Positions 1 to 6,241 of a DNA stretch of 8,724 bases are shown piece after piece. The number at the start of each line of letters is the position of its first letter. The first letter of the stretch is position 1. The DNA comes from Clostridia bacterium. Its GTDB lineage: Bacteria > Bacillota > Clostridia > Oscillospirales > CAG-272. Where the stretch lies: contig JAQXKW010000138.1 in the NCBI GenBank assembly GCA_029010655.1, forward strand, positions 1-8,724. The letters run 5' to 3'. The position numbers and the translations under genes were made by a program. Below the pieces are notes generated by a model. The model was not told the DNA's origin. It did not search any database and was given only the letters and a program-made list of their open reading frames with translations.

Positions 1-1386
1 TTGCAGGGTGGATATGCCGGCAACCGTATTCCGCACCGCCATAAAAGTACCGTTTGCAACGTAGCTGTTTACCTCTCCGAAGGAATATGCAAAATCATAT
101 ACGGGACATGAAACAATATATGAAAGCATATTCATGGATTGGTTGTCGCGCAGATAATAATACGAAGCGTTTGTTATATAGCTGTCGTTTGAATAACCGT
201 ACGCCATAATGTTCAACGCACTGATAACATCCGCCACCTCTCCGTAATCCGGTGCGGTAGAAATTCCAGTAAAAAACATGGCGTCACCGTAATATGCAAG
301 CGAAGCATAGCTTTTCTGCTCCGTATTAAGCTTTGGCAAAGGCAGAATCCCCCAGTCAAAGGAAGAATTGCAAATCGACTTCATAGCGGACAGCCGGTCA
401 ACGAGAAAAAGCATTTTCCCGCTGAGAAAGCCGTTAATCGATTCAAGGGACGAGCCGTAGGAGCCCGGCATATTTACCGTAGAGGACACCTTTGCAACTA
501 TTGCACCGGGTCCTTCCCCGTTAAGTGAAAGAACGGGATAATAGCCTACATTGCTGTCGGTGAGCTTACCGCCGAAGGCGAAGAAAAACAGGTCGCTCAA
601 ATAGGGAGATGCGTTTTGAGAGCCGTAGGAATAATATGTTCCGTCAAGACTGCTGACGCTTGCGGCATACTCCGCATATTTATCTGCCGTCCATTCCCCT
701 CTTTTTACAAGCTCATACGGGGATTCGAGACCCAGCTCTTCAACAAGGGTTTTATTGAAATAAATACAGCTGAGGCATTCCGGGTCAAGGGACGCAGGCC
801 CCGCAACGGCATAAATTGCGTCGCCGCCCGTACCCGCCGCAACGGAGGTAGGATAAATATATCCGGGGTCAGTATCAAAGCCGGGCAGGCTTCTCAAATT
901 AATAATCGCTCCTGCGGCAACATATGCGCCTATATACTTCTGCGGAAGCAAAGCGGCGTCGGCATAATAGCTGCCTGAACGTACTGCCGCCCTGATTTCG
1001 TCAAGCATGGTATCGGGGTCAACTACCTTTGAAATTATGGAAATGTCAAGCTCTCTTTCCACCGCCTCGTTTCGCTCTTTCATATCCTGCGAAATAACGG
1101 TAGGAGTGTTATCGTCGGGAGTTATAAGATTTTTCCCGGCAACGGCAATCTGAACAGTTCCGCCGCCGTAAGTGTTGCCGGACAGATCCTTCATAAAATC
1201 GGCAACATCGCCGTCGTAGTCCCCTTCATATTTTTCGGGCTCGTCGGGCACTGTGGTTTCGTCAACCGAGGTTGTCTCCTCATTTTCGTCGGTGCCGTGA
1301 TTAAAGGAAATTATACCGCAGCCCGTAAGGCTCAATGACATTATTAACAGAAGTATTAAAGCGCATCGGCTGTATGTCCGTTTCAT
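1..1386 (-). CDS. Extracellular solute-binding lipoprotein of an ABC sugar-type transporter (partial, C-terminus beyond window)
   Basis: This frame is open from an ATG at 1386 down to base 1 (462 codons, no stop), so the C-terminus is missing. Residues 1-23 are a lipoprotein signal: basic MKR start, hydrophobic stretch, and lipobox L20-T21-G22-C23, with C23 the predicted lipidated residue. An acidic, Thr-rich linker follows (about 30-60), as usual for surface-tethered binding proteins. The mature part resembles family-1 solute-binding proteins: an IYFNKTLVEELGL segment after the first lobe, a GEWTADKY segment, a GKMLF segment, and a SFDWGILPLPK motif near residues 342-352. Such proteins capture sugars or oligosaccharides outside the membrane and deliver them to ABC permeases, but no permease or ATPase is visible here. 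The ribosome site AGGGGAGA lies about 5 bases before the ATG. It diverges from the wall-hydrolase gene. The substrate cannot be told from sequence. Confidence 0.9.
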   Translation of the reverse strand, partial: MKRTYSRCALILLLIMSLSLTGCGIISFNHGTDENEETTSVDETTVPDEPEKYEGDYDGDVADFMKDLSGNTYGGGTVQIAVAGKNLITPDDNTPTVISQDMKERNEAVERELDISIISKVVDPDTMLDEIRAAVRSGSYYADAALLPQKYIGAYVAAGAIINLRSLPGFDTDPGYIYPTSVAAGTGGDAIYAVAGPASLDPECLSCIYFNKTLVEELGLESPYELVKRGEWTADKYAEYAASVSSLDGTYYSYGSQNASPYLSDLFFFAFGGKLTDSNVGYYPVLSLNGEGPGAIVAKVSSTVNMPGSYGSSLESINGFLSGKMLFLVDRLSAMKSICNSSFDWGILPLPKLNTEQKSYASLAYYGDAMFFTGISTAPDYGEVADVISALNIMAYGYSNDSYITNASYYYLRDNQSMNMLSYIVSCPVYDFAYSFGEVNSYVANGTFMAVRNTVAGISTLQ

Positions 1387-1429
1387 TGCTGTCTCCCCTA
1401 AAGGCATAAATACTCATATTACAACATAT

Positions 1430-1458
1430 ATAATACTACAAAGCGTTCCGAAAATCAA
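1430..1458 (-). promoter_or_regulatory. Sigma-A promoter of the solute-binding lipoprotein gene
   Basis: On the minus strand, -35 TTGATT (1458-1453) and -10 TATTAT (1435-1430) are separated by exactly 17 bases. The predicted start near 1423 leaves a leader of about 37 bases. The spacer contains the operator-like GGAACGCTTTG, so a repressor bound there would block RNA polymerase. The match is by eye. Confidence 0.75.
1439..1449 (-). promoter_or_regulatory. Operator-like element GGAACGCTTTG in the lipoprotein promoter spacer
   Basis: The minus-strand element shares a 7-base core AACGCTT with a plus-strand copy at 1499-1505, about 58 bp away in opposite orientation. A CG-centred core in a sugar-gene promoter is reminiscent of LacI-family operators. 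No regulator gene is visible in the window, so this is inference. Confidence 0.35.
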
Positions 1459-1494
1459 TCGCATTTATTCAATTATTCGGCAAATTCCATTATT

Positions 1495-1509
1495 TTGAAA
1501 CGCTTCCAA
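1495..1509. promoter_or_regulatory. Imperfect palindrome TTGAAACGCTTCCAA, second operator-like copy
   Basis: The 15-base element reads as an imperfect palindrome (TTGnAA-N3-TTnCAA) and holds the AACGCTT core also present inverted at 1441-1447. It ends 15 bases before the -35 box of the wall-hydrolase promoter, where an activator or a looping repressor could sit. It is also weakly like a catabolite (cre) site but has about three mismatches to that consensus. Confidence 0.35.
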
Positions 1510-1519
1510 GGAAAAATCT

Positions 1520-1579
1520 GTCCGTTGCCAATGCATGGAGACAGTGGTAAAATAAATCCGGCACCTCCGGACAACGGAC
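1520..1579. repeat. 8-bp inverted repeat GTCCGTTG / CAACGGAC around the hydrolase promoter
   Basis: The arms at 1520-1527 and 1572-1579 are perfect reverse complements. The left arm overlaps the -35 hexamer, and the right arm lies just after the predicted transcription start. A smaller inverted pair TCCGG/CCGGA (1557-1561, 1567-1571) sits inside. This could be a regulator's paired site or a chance match. Confidence 0.4.
1525..1553 (+). promoter_or_regulatory. Sigma-A promoter of the SleB-type hydrolase gene, extended -10
   Basis: -35 TTGCCA (1525-1530), 17-base spacer, and -10 TAAAAT (1548-1553), preceded by TGG that makes a TGn extended -10. The predicted start is near 1560, giving a leader of about 50 bases. 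The vegetative-type match suggests expression in growing cells rather than only by sporulation sigma factors, although this has not been shown. Confidence 0.75.
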
Positions 1580-1610
1580 GCTTTGATTTCACGTAAAGAA
1601 AGGAAGGTTT

Positions 1611-2453
1611 ATGAAAAGAAGATTTATCAGAAAGAAGTGTATCAGCTTAATTATTGCAATGCTGATGCTGCTGCCCGTATTCTGTTTGGGCGTAAGTGCA
1701 GACGAAGGACAAGCGGTAAATGTTTATATTGACGGACAAAAATATACGGGAACCGCAATGCTCAGAAATTCAGTCACTTACGTGGGCATCAGAGAATTCT
1801 CAACTGCAATGGGAAATGTCAGCGTTGAATGGGATGACGGTACTAAAACCGCAACCGTTAAATCGGACAACCTCAATATTTCTTCAAAGAATTCAGGCAG
1901 TTACATAATTGCCAACGAGAGATATTTGTGGGCACAGAGCGGTATTTTCATTATATCAGGAACCATGTACGTCCCGCTGAGAACTATTGCAAAGGCATTT
2001 AACGCCGACGTAAGCTGGAACGGCAAGGAATTTGCCGCTTACGTGGTAAGAAAGCCCGGAACAATAGCTTCGGGGAAAAATTATTATAATGCCGACGACG
2101 TTTACTGGCTTTCACGTATTATCAGCGCCGAGGCAGGCGTTGAGCCGTTTTACGGCAAGGTCGCCGTGGGAACGGTAGTTCTCAACAGAGTAAAAAGCAG
2201 TCAGTATCCGAATACAATTTACGGCGTAATATTTGACCGTAAATTCGGCGTACAGTTTACGCCGGCAGCTAACGGAACGGTTTACAACGAGCCGAATGCG
2301 GACAGTATCATAGCTGCAAAATTATGTCTTGACGGTGCCAGTATTTCGGACAGAGTTCTGTTTTTTGTTAACGACGCCATTGCAGAAAGCTCGTGGGTGC
2401 GCGATAACAGAAGCTATGTGACGACTATCGGAAGCCACAATTTTTATGCATAA
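1611..2453 (+). CDS. Secreted cell-wall hydrolase: copper-amine-oxidase-like N domain plus SleB/CwlJ-type (Hydrolase_2) catalytic domain
   Basis: The protein has 280 residues. Residues 1-30 are a Sec signal (basic MKRRFIRKK, a hydrophobic core, then a likely cut after VSA), so it is exported. Residues about 35-147 resemble the copper-amine-oxidase N-terminal-like stalk domain common in Clostridia surface proteins (VNVYIDG, MYVPLRTIAKAF, VSWN); it is not an oxidase. Residues about 160-280 match the SleB/CwlJ hydrolase family: VYWLSRIISAEAG, with E174 the likely catalytic glutamate, then GKVAVGTVVLNRV, NTIYGVIFD, GVQFTP and a terminal SHNFY. Known members cleave peptidoglycan as lytic transglycosylases, often the cortex of germinating spores, but many vegetative paralogues exist. 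AGGAAGG just before the ATG supports the start. The stop lies inside the terminator hairpin. A role in wall turnover or germination cannot be decided here. Confidence 0.9.
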   Translation: MKRRFIRKKCISLIIAMLMLLPVFCLGVSADEGQAVNVYIDGQKYTGTAMLRNSVTYVGIREFSTAMGNVSVEWDDGTKTATVKSDNLNISSKNSGSYIIANERYLWAQSGIFIISGTMYVPLRTIAKAFNADVSWNGKEFAAYVVRKPGTIASGKNYYNADDVYWLSRIISAEAGVEPFYGKVAVGTVVLNRVKSSQYPNTIYGVIFDRKFGVQFTPAANGTVYNEPNADSIIAAKLCLDGASISDRVLFFVNDAIAESSWVRDNRSYVTTIGSHNFYA

Positions 2454-2478
2454 AAAAGAGCCTTTCGGCTCTTTTTTT
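2452..2478. terminator. Bidirectional intrinsic terminator between the wall hydrolase and murI
   Basis: AAAAAAGAGCC (2452-2462), loop TTTC, GGCTCTTTTTTT (2467-2478). The A- and T-runs give a U-tract on either transcript. The hairpin overlaps the TAA stop of the plus gene (2451-2453) and that of murI (2477-2479), so it ends both convergent units with almost no spare sequence. Confidence 0.9.
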
Positions 2479-3235
2479 ACATCAATTTATATGAAAGCTC
2501 CGTCAGAGAGGGATCGTCGGAAGTGTTGATAATCGTAATTTTCCCCTCATCGGGACCGGGATTAAGCATTCCGGCTTTTATCAGCAGTTCCCTTGATCTT
2601 CTCGCCGTTCCCTCCCCTCCGTCGTACAGCTTTACATTGCCGAGAATTCGTACAAAAGCGTCCTTTATAAGAGGATAATGGGTACAGCCGAGAACGTATG
2701 CGTCGCAGTCCATAAAGTCTCGAAGCAGGTTTTCAAGATATGAAAACAGTACGTCATCGTAAAGATGTCCGCTCTCTATCAGCTCCACAAGCCCCACGCA
2801 GGAAACAAGTTTAATATCCGCTTTCTCCGAATACCTTTCATACAAAGCGGATATTCTCCTTTGATGCACCGTCAAATCCGTTGCAAGAACAGCTATTTTC
2901 CCGCCGGGATTTTCTGTTGCCGCAGGCTTTATCGCCGGTTCAATTCCTATTATGGTAACATGAGGATACTTTTCCCGCAGGCAGTCTGCCGCCACCGCCG
3001 TGGCGGTGTTGCATGCGATAACTATCTGCTTTGCGCCCATTTCCAAAAGCCTTTTAAGACTGTTTTCGGACAGCTTTATTACCTCCTCTGCCGATTTTGT
3101 TCCGTAGGGAGCGTTGGCAGAGTCGCCGATAAATATAAAATTCTCCGACGGAAGCAGGCGTTTCAAGGCTCTTAAAACGCTGATTCCGCCTACTCCGGAG
3201 TCGAAAACACCGATAGGAGATGTCTTATCCGTCAT
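2477..3235 (-). CDS. murI: Glutamate racemase
   Basis: The 252-residue product interconverts L- and D-glutamate in the cytoplasm, supplying D-Glu for peptidoglycan stem peptides. Hallmarks are visible (numbered from the ATG at 3235): PIGVFDSGVGG with D12 and S13, GDSANAPYG, the first catalytic cysteine in ACNTAT (C75), the TDLTVHQ segment typical of clostridial forms, and the second catalytic cysteine in GCTHYP (C184, H186). The length is normal. The ATG follows the upstream isomerase stop by two bases, so translation is probably coupled; no strong ribosome site is seen. An alternative TTG start at 3241 would add two residues and overlap the upstream stop as TTGA. It is the last gene of the DUF1846-isomerase-murI operon. 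Confidence 0.96.
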   Translation of the reverse strand: MTDKTSPIGVFDSGVGGISVLRALKRLLPSENFIFIGDSANAPYGTKSAEEVIKLSENSLKRLLEMGAKQIVIACNTATAVAADCLREKYPHVTIIGIEPAIKPAATENPGGKIAVLATDLTVHQRRISALYERYSEKADIKLVSCVGLVELIESGHLYDDVLFSYLENLLRDFMDCDAYVLGCTHYPLIKDAFVRILGNVKLYDGGEGTARRSRELLIKAGMLNPGPDEGKITIINTSDDPSLTELSYKLM

Positions 3236-3237
3236 TT

Positions 3238-4137
3238 TCAAATCATCAGGCTTCTGATGTATTTAATAGTATATTCCACACCTCTGTCGCCCTTTTCACC
3301 TGTCCACGAGGGAGAATGAGGCTCAATGGAAAGATAGCCGTCATATCCGTACTTATAGAGAATGCCGAAAAAGGCTCTCCAGTTGATTGCATCAAGCCCT
3401 GCGGGAGGATTATCGTAATTCTGATGAACAAAGCCGGTATTGTCAAAAAACTCGGCGGTTTCGGGGTACTTCTTTATAAGGTTATGGCGCTCCCAAGCCT
3501 TAGCTTCCTCAGACTCGCCGGTCTGGATAACTCCTTTAATATGCACATATCCGAATCTGTCGCCCCACATAAGTCCCTCGTTCATATATGCGCCCTTATC
3601 GCCGCCGTGAACGAAGCTGTGGGAGGGGTCGGATTTGATTTTCAGCCCGGGCACCTCGTCAAGCACCAGCTTCCACTGCTCGGGAGTGCGGATATAGTTG
3701 TCGCCCATCATGCAGTTTACTATATTTACGGTAACGCCGTTTTCTTTTCCGTAATCGTTTACCGTATTCAGGATTTTAATGGCAACGGTTATGTTTTTAT
3801 AATAAGAGATATTTTTAGCGTAGTTTACGGAAACGAGGAAGTTAGGCGCACCCACAGCCTTTGCAAAATCTATGCACTTCTTCATTTCGGATATTTCTTC
3901 TTCTATAATCTCGCCGTCGGGGGTAACTACCTGACTTCCCCAACGACCCACGGCGCCCACCTCAATGCCTGTTCTTTCAGACGCCGCTTTAATTTCGGGG
4001 GCTTTCGGCAGAAAATCGTCAAGTCTTACTCCCCAGTATGCAGGATGGTTAAGGTCAAATTCAACAAAGTCAAGACCGAGAGCCTTCGCCTCGTCAAAGG
4101 ACTTAGGCTCACAGCCCATTATCATTCCAAGTTTCAT
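3238..4137 (-). CDS. Sugar phosphate isomerase/epimerase-like TIM-barrel protein (xylose isomerase-like, AP_endonuc_2 family)
   Basis: The 299-residue protein has no signal peptide, so it is cytoplasmic. The fold family includes xylose isomerase, tagatose epimerase, inosose dehydratase and endonuclease IV, so the substrate is open. Family features: an opening MKLGMIMG strand, FDEAKALGLDFVEFDL (about 14-29), SDPSH (D170, H173) and VHIKG (H199) as probable metal ligands, and a final SIEPHS with E272. The glutamate usually found on the strand before these (the iE of iEp or iEn) appears replaced, the sequence reading VNIVNCMMGD (137-146). This might mean altered metal binding or a non-catalytic role. 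AGAAGGAGA 8 bases before the ATG fixes the start. It lies 27 bp after the DUF1846 gene, with no promoter of its own, and runs into murI. Confidence 0.85.
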   Translation of the reverse strand: MKLGMIMGCEPKSFDEAKALGLDFVEFDLNHPAYWGVRLDDFLPKAPEIKAASERTGIEVGAVGRWGSQVVTPDGEIIEEEISEMKKCIDFAKAVGAPNFLVSVNYAKNISYYKNITVAIKILNTVNDYGKENGVTVNIVNCMMGDNYIRTPEQWKLVLDEVPGLKIKSDPSHSFVHGGDKGAYMNEGLMWGDRFGYVHIKGVIQTGESEEAKAWERHNLIKKYPETAEFFDNTGFVHQNYDNPPAGLDAINWRAFFGILYKYGYDGYLSIEPHSPSWTGEKGDRGVEYTIKYIRSLMI

Positions 4138-4164
4138 ATTATATATCTCCTTCTATGTAGAAAT

Positions 4165-5646
4165 TTATTTATGGTACAGGGTTCTGTGCTCGTATCGGGG
4201 CTCGCAGGCCACATTGATACCCAGCTTTTTATATGTTTTTTCGTCAACCGACGAAATAATTACGGAAAAATGTGCGTCACAGCCGTGAAGCTGCGGAATT
4301 GCGTCCATAGCTTTTTTTGCGTTGGGGTTAAAGAACGAGCTTGCCGCCAGGGCTATAAGCACCTCGTCGGAATGAAGTCTGGGGTTTCTGTTGCCCAGCA
4401 TTTTTGTTTTCAGCTGGCAGATAGGCTCAAGAGTTTCGGGAGAAATCAGATCAATTGAATCGTCAATATCTGCCACGTTTTTAAGAGCATTAAGCAGTAA
4501 AGCGGCGGAAGCGCCCAAAAGACTGCTCGTTTTTCCGGTAACGATTTTTCCGTCAGGCAAAACCATAGCACCCGCAGGCTTTTCAGTCTCATCCTCTTTG
4601 AGAATTGAAGCGTTTATTGCAGGGCAAATCTCCTTTGTAACCCCTGCCTGCTGAACTATCAGTTCGTTTTTGTGGAGCAAAGCGGCGGGAGCGGAATGCA
4701 TTGCCACATCCTGAGCGGCTCTGTAATATCTGCGGAGTATCTCCATATTTGCCGCTTCTCTTACGGCCTCGTCGTCATAAATGCAGAAGCCCGCCATATT
4801 AACGCCCATATCCGTGGGGGACTTATAGGGGCATTCGCCCATAATCTGCGTCATCATGGCACGGAGAACGGGGAAAATCTCAACGTCACGGTTATAGTTT
4901 ACCGCAGTCTTTCCGTAAGCCTCCAGATGGAACGGGTCTATCATATTAATATCGTCAAGATCGGCGGTTGCCGCCTCGTAAGCAATATTGACGGGGTGCT
5001 TCAGGGGCAGATTCCATATGGGAAAGGTCTCAAATTTTGCGTAGCCCGCTTTTATTCCCCGCTTATTCTCGTGATAAAGCTGAGAAAGGCAGGTTGCCAT
5101 TTTTCCGCTTCCGGGACCGGGGGCGGTAACCACAACAAGGGGTCTTTGAGTTTCGATATAATCGTTTTTCCCGTACCCTTCCTCGGAAACGATTCCGGCA
5201 ATATCGGAGGGATAGCCGGGTATGGAATAATGGAGAAAGCATTTCATGCCCAAAGCGGCAAGTCTCTGCTTAAACTTTTCCGCTCCGCTTTGACCTGAAT
5301 ATCTCGTTATAACTACGCTTCCCACATACAAGCCTAAAGAACGGAAGGCGTCCGCAAGGCGCAAAACGTCGTCGTCGTAGGTAATTCCCAGATCTCCCCT
5401 GCGTTTGTTCTGCTCTATATCCTCGGCGTTGATTGCAATAATAATCTCTGCGTCATCCTTCATTGTTGCAAGCATTCTGATTTTTGAATCAGGTTCAAAG
5501 CCCGGCAAAACCCTTGACGCATGGAAATCGTCGAACAATTTTCCGCCGAATTCAAGATACAGCTTTCCGCCGAACTGCGCTATTCTCTCACGAATACACT
5601 CGGATTGAATAGACATATATTTGGCATTATCGAATCCTTTTCTCAT
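4165..5646 (-). CDS. DUF1846 family protein of unknown function
   Basis: This 493-residue cytoplasmic protein matches the DUF1846 family, which is widespread in Bacillota and has no settled function. Recognisable parts are the GFDNAKYMSIQSE start, the KIRMLATMKDDAEIIIAINAEDIE segment (about 55-78), ITRYSGQSGAEKF, and a P-loop-like APGPGSGK near 176-182. Further on come DINMIDPFH, SPTDMGVNMAGF, GKTSSLLGASAALLLNALK and a C-terminal HSDEVLIALAASSFFNPNAKKAMDAIPQLHGCDAHFSV. The P-loop-like motif suggests nucleotide or phosphate binding (inference). I start it at the ATG of 5646: the GTG at 5652 is itself part of the ribosome site GAGGTGA. It is first in an operon with the isomerase-like gene and murI. 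Confidence 0.9.
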   Translation of the reverse strand: MRKGFDNAKYMSIQSECIRERIAQFGGKLYLEFGGKLFDDFHASRVLPGFEPDSKIRMLATMKDDAEIIIAINAEDIEQNKRRGDLGITYDDDVLRLADAFRSLGLYVGSVVITRYSGQSGAEKFKQRLAALGMKCFLHYSIPGYPSDIAGIVSEEGYGKNDYIETQRPLVVVTAPGPGSGKMATCLSQLYHENKRGIKAGYAKFETFPIWNLPLKHPVNIAYEAATADLDDINMIDPFHLEAYGKTAVNYNRDVEIFPVLRAMMTQIMGECPYKSPTDMGVNMAGFCIYDDEAVREAANMEILRRYYRAAQDVAMHSAPAALLHKNELIVQQAGVTKEICPAINASILKEDETEKPAGAMVLPDGKIVTGKTSSLLGASAALLLNALKNVADIDDSIDLISPETLEPICQLKTKMLGNRNPRLHSDEVLIALAASSFFNPNAKKAMDAIPQLHGCDAHFSVIISSVDEKTYKKLGINVACEPRYEHRTLYHK

Positions 5647-5679
5647 ATTCACCTCTATAATAATCGTAATTCAAGTAAT

Positions 5680-5708
5680 ATTTTATCACAACGGGAGAGT
5701 TTGTTCAA
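5680..5708 (-). promoter_or_regulatory. Sigma-A promoter of the DUF1846-isomerase-murI operon
   Basis: On the minus strand, -35 TTGAAC (5708-5703), 17-base spacer, and extended -10 TGATAAAAT with TAAAAT at 5685-5680. The start near 5673 gives a leader of about 27 bases. No other promoter of this quality is seen inside the operon, where the gaps are only 27 and 2 bp. Confidence 0.8.
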
Positions 5709-5760
5709 TATTATTTTTGTATTTTTTTACAAATTCAGCCGTAAATTGATTGACAAACTC
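5697..5760. repeat. Inverted repeat GAGTTTGT / ACAAACTC linking two divergent promoters
   Basis: The arms at 5697-5704 and 5753-5760 are perfect reverse complements. Each arm overlaps the -35 box of one divergent promoter, so each promoter carries TTGA(A)CAAACTC. This may be one regulator acting on both, or two -35 boxes with a chance extension. Confidence 0.45.
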
Positions 5761-5778
5761 ACATTCTCGTTATATCAT
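5750..5778 (+). promoter_or_regulatory. Sigma-A promoter of the DUF1294 gene
   Basis: -35 TTGACA (5750-5755) is a perfect consensus, the spacer is 17 bases, and -10 is TATCAT (5773-5778). The start near 5785 would fall at the very ribosome site GAGAGGTGA (5783-5791), giving an unusually short leader of about 12 bases. Confidence 0.75.
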
Positions 5779-5796
5779 TACCGAGAGGTGATTTTC

Positions 5797-6090
5797 GTGC
5801 TGAGAGTATATTTGATATTTTCCGGGATAATGGGGATTGTTACGTTCCTGTTGTTCGGAATTGACAAATTATTGTCAAAAAAAGAAGAAAATCCCCGTAT
5901 ACCTGAAATTGTTCTGTTAGGGTTTTCCTCTTTCGGCGGCGGTTTAGGAGGAATTTTAGGACGAATTTTACTACATCATAAAAATAATTTCAAAACGAAA
6001 TTTCATTTTGCAATCGGAGTTTGGACGGCATTCCTTCTTCAGGCGGCGCTTGCAGTTTATATTTTTGTCAGTGAGAGTGGTATCGTATGA
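5797..6090 (+). CDS. DUF1294 family small membrane protein
   Basis: The start is the GTG at 5797: AGAGGTGA (5784-5791) lies 5 bases upstream and the promoter at 5750-5778 precludes any earlier start, though the frame is open further upstream. The 97-residue product has a membrane span at about 5-22 (YLIFSGIMGIVTFLLFGI), then DK, a basic stretch, RIPE (34-37), a glycine-rich helix FGGGLGGILG (46-55), LLHHKNNFKTKFHF, and a last hydrophobic span (about 72-91). The DK...RIPE...GG...HK...F pattern is the DUF1294 signature, of unknown function. It is followed by a coupled 42-residue membrane protein through an ATGA overlap. Confidence 0.88.
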   Translation: MLRVYLIFSGIMGIVTFLLFGIDKLLSKKEENPRIPEIVLLGFSSFGGGLGGILGRILLHHKNNFKTKFHFAIGVWTAFLLQAALAVYIFVSESGIV

Positions 6091-6215
6091 ACAGAAAAAG
6101 CGAATACAGGCATAACGGCAGTACGCGGAGAAGCTTTATACTGCTTATAAAATCCCTGCTAATGTCATGCGCCTACATATCCGTATGGCTTCTGATAATG
6201 TATTTTTCAAAATAA
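6087..6215 (+). CDS. Small single-span membrane protein, 42 residues, coupled to the DUF1294 gene
   Basis: An ATG at 6087 overlaps the DUF1294 stop as ATGA, with GAGAGTGG six bases upstream, and the frame runs to TAA at 6213. The product begins with a strongly basic N-terminus (MNRKSEYRHNGSTRRS) and then one hydrophobic helix (about 17-40, with CAYISVWLLIMYF). The positive-inside rule predicts an N-in, C-out topology. I do not recognise a family. The overlap, ribosome site and membrane-type composition all support a real gene, perhaps a partner of the DUF1294 protein, but no homology was tested. Confidence 0.65.
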   Translation: MNRKSEYRHNGSTRRSFILLIKSLLMSCAYISVWLLIMYFSK

Positions 6216-6241
6216 ATTCGGAATAAATCCGGAGGTAAACC

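Noticed and set aside
616..978. 120-residue plus-strand frame
   Set aside because: It lies wholly antisense to the clear solute-binding lipoprotein.
1495..1509. CcpA catabolite (cre) site
   Set aside because: The best alignment to the cre consensus has about three mismatches, so I keep it only as an operator-like palindrome.
3220..4458. 412-residue open frame on the plus strand, antisense to the isomerase and part of the DUF1846 gene
   Set aside because: It is long but has no ribosome site, no recognisable domain, a cysteine- and phenylalanine-rich odd composition, and spans two well-supported minus-strand genes. It is a by-product of their codon use.
4672..5298. 208-residue plus-strand frame opposite DUF1846
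   Set aside because: It is a shadow of the DUF1846 coding frame and shows no domain or ribosome site.
5718..5733. TTGTA-T6-TACAA hairpin in the divergent intergenic region
   Set aside because: The stem is only 5 bp and AT-rich, with no gene ending there, so it is not a convincing terminator.
5521..5796. Earlier ATG start for the DUF1294 protein at 5521
   Set aside because: The extension overlaps the divergent DUF1846 gene and both promoters. The GTG at 5797 has the ribosome site and begins the family-length protein.
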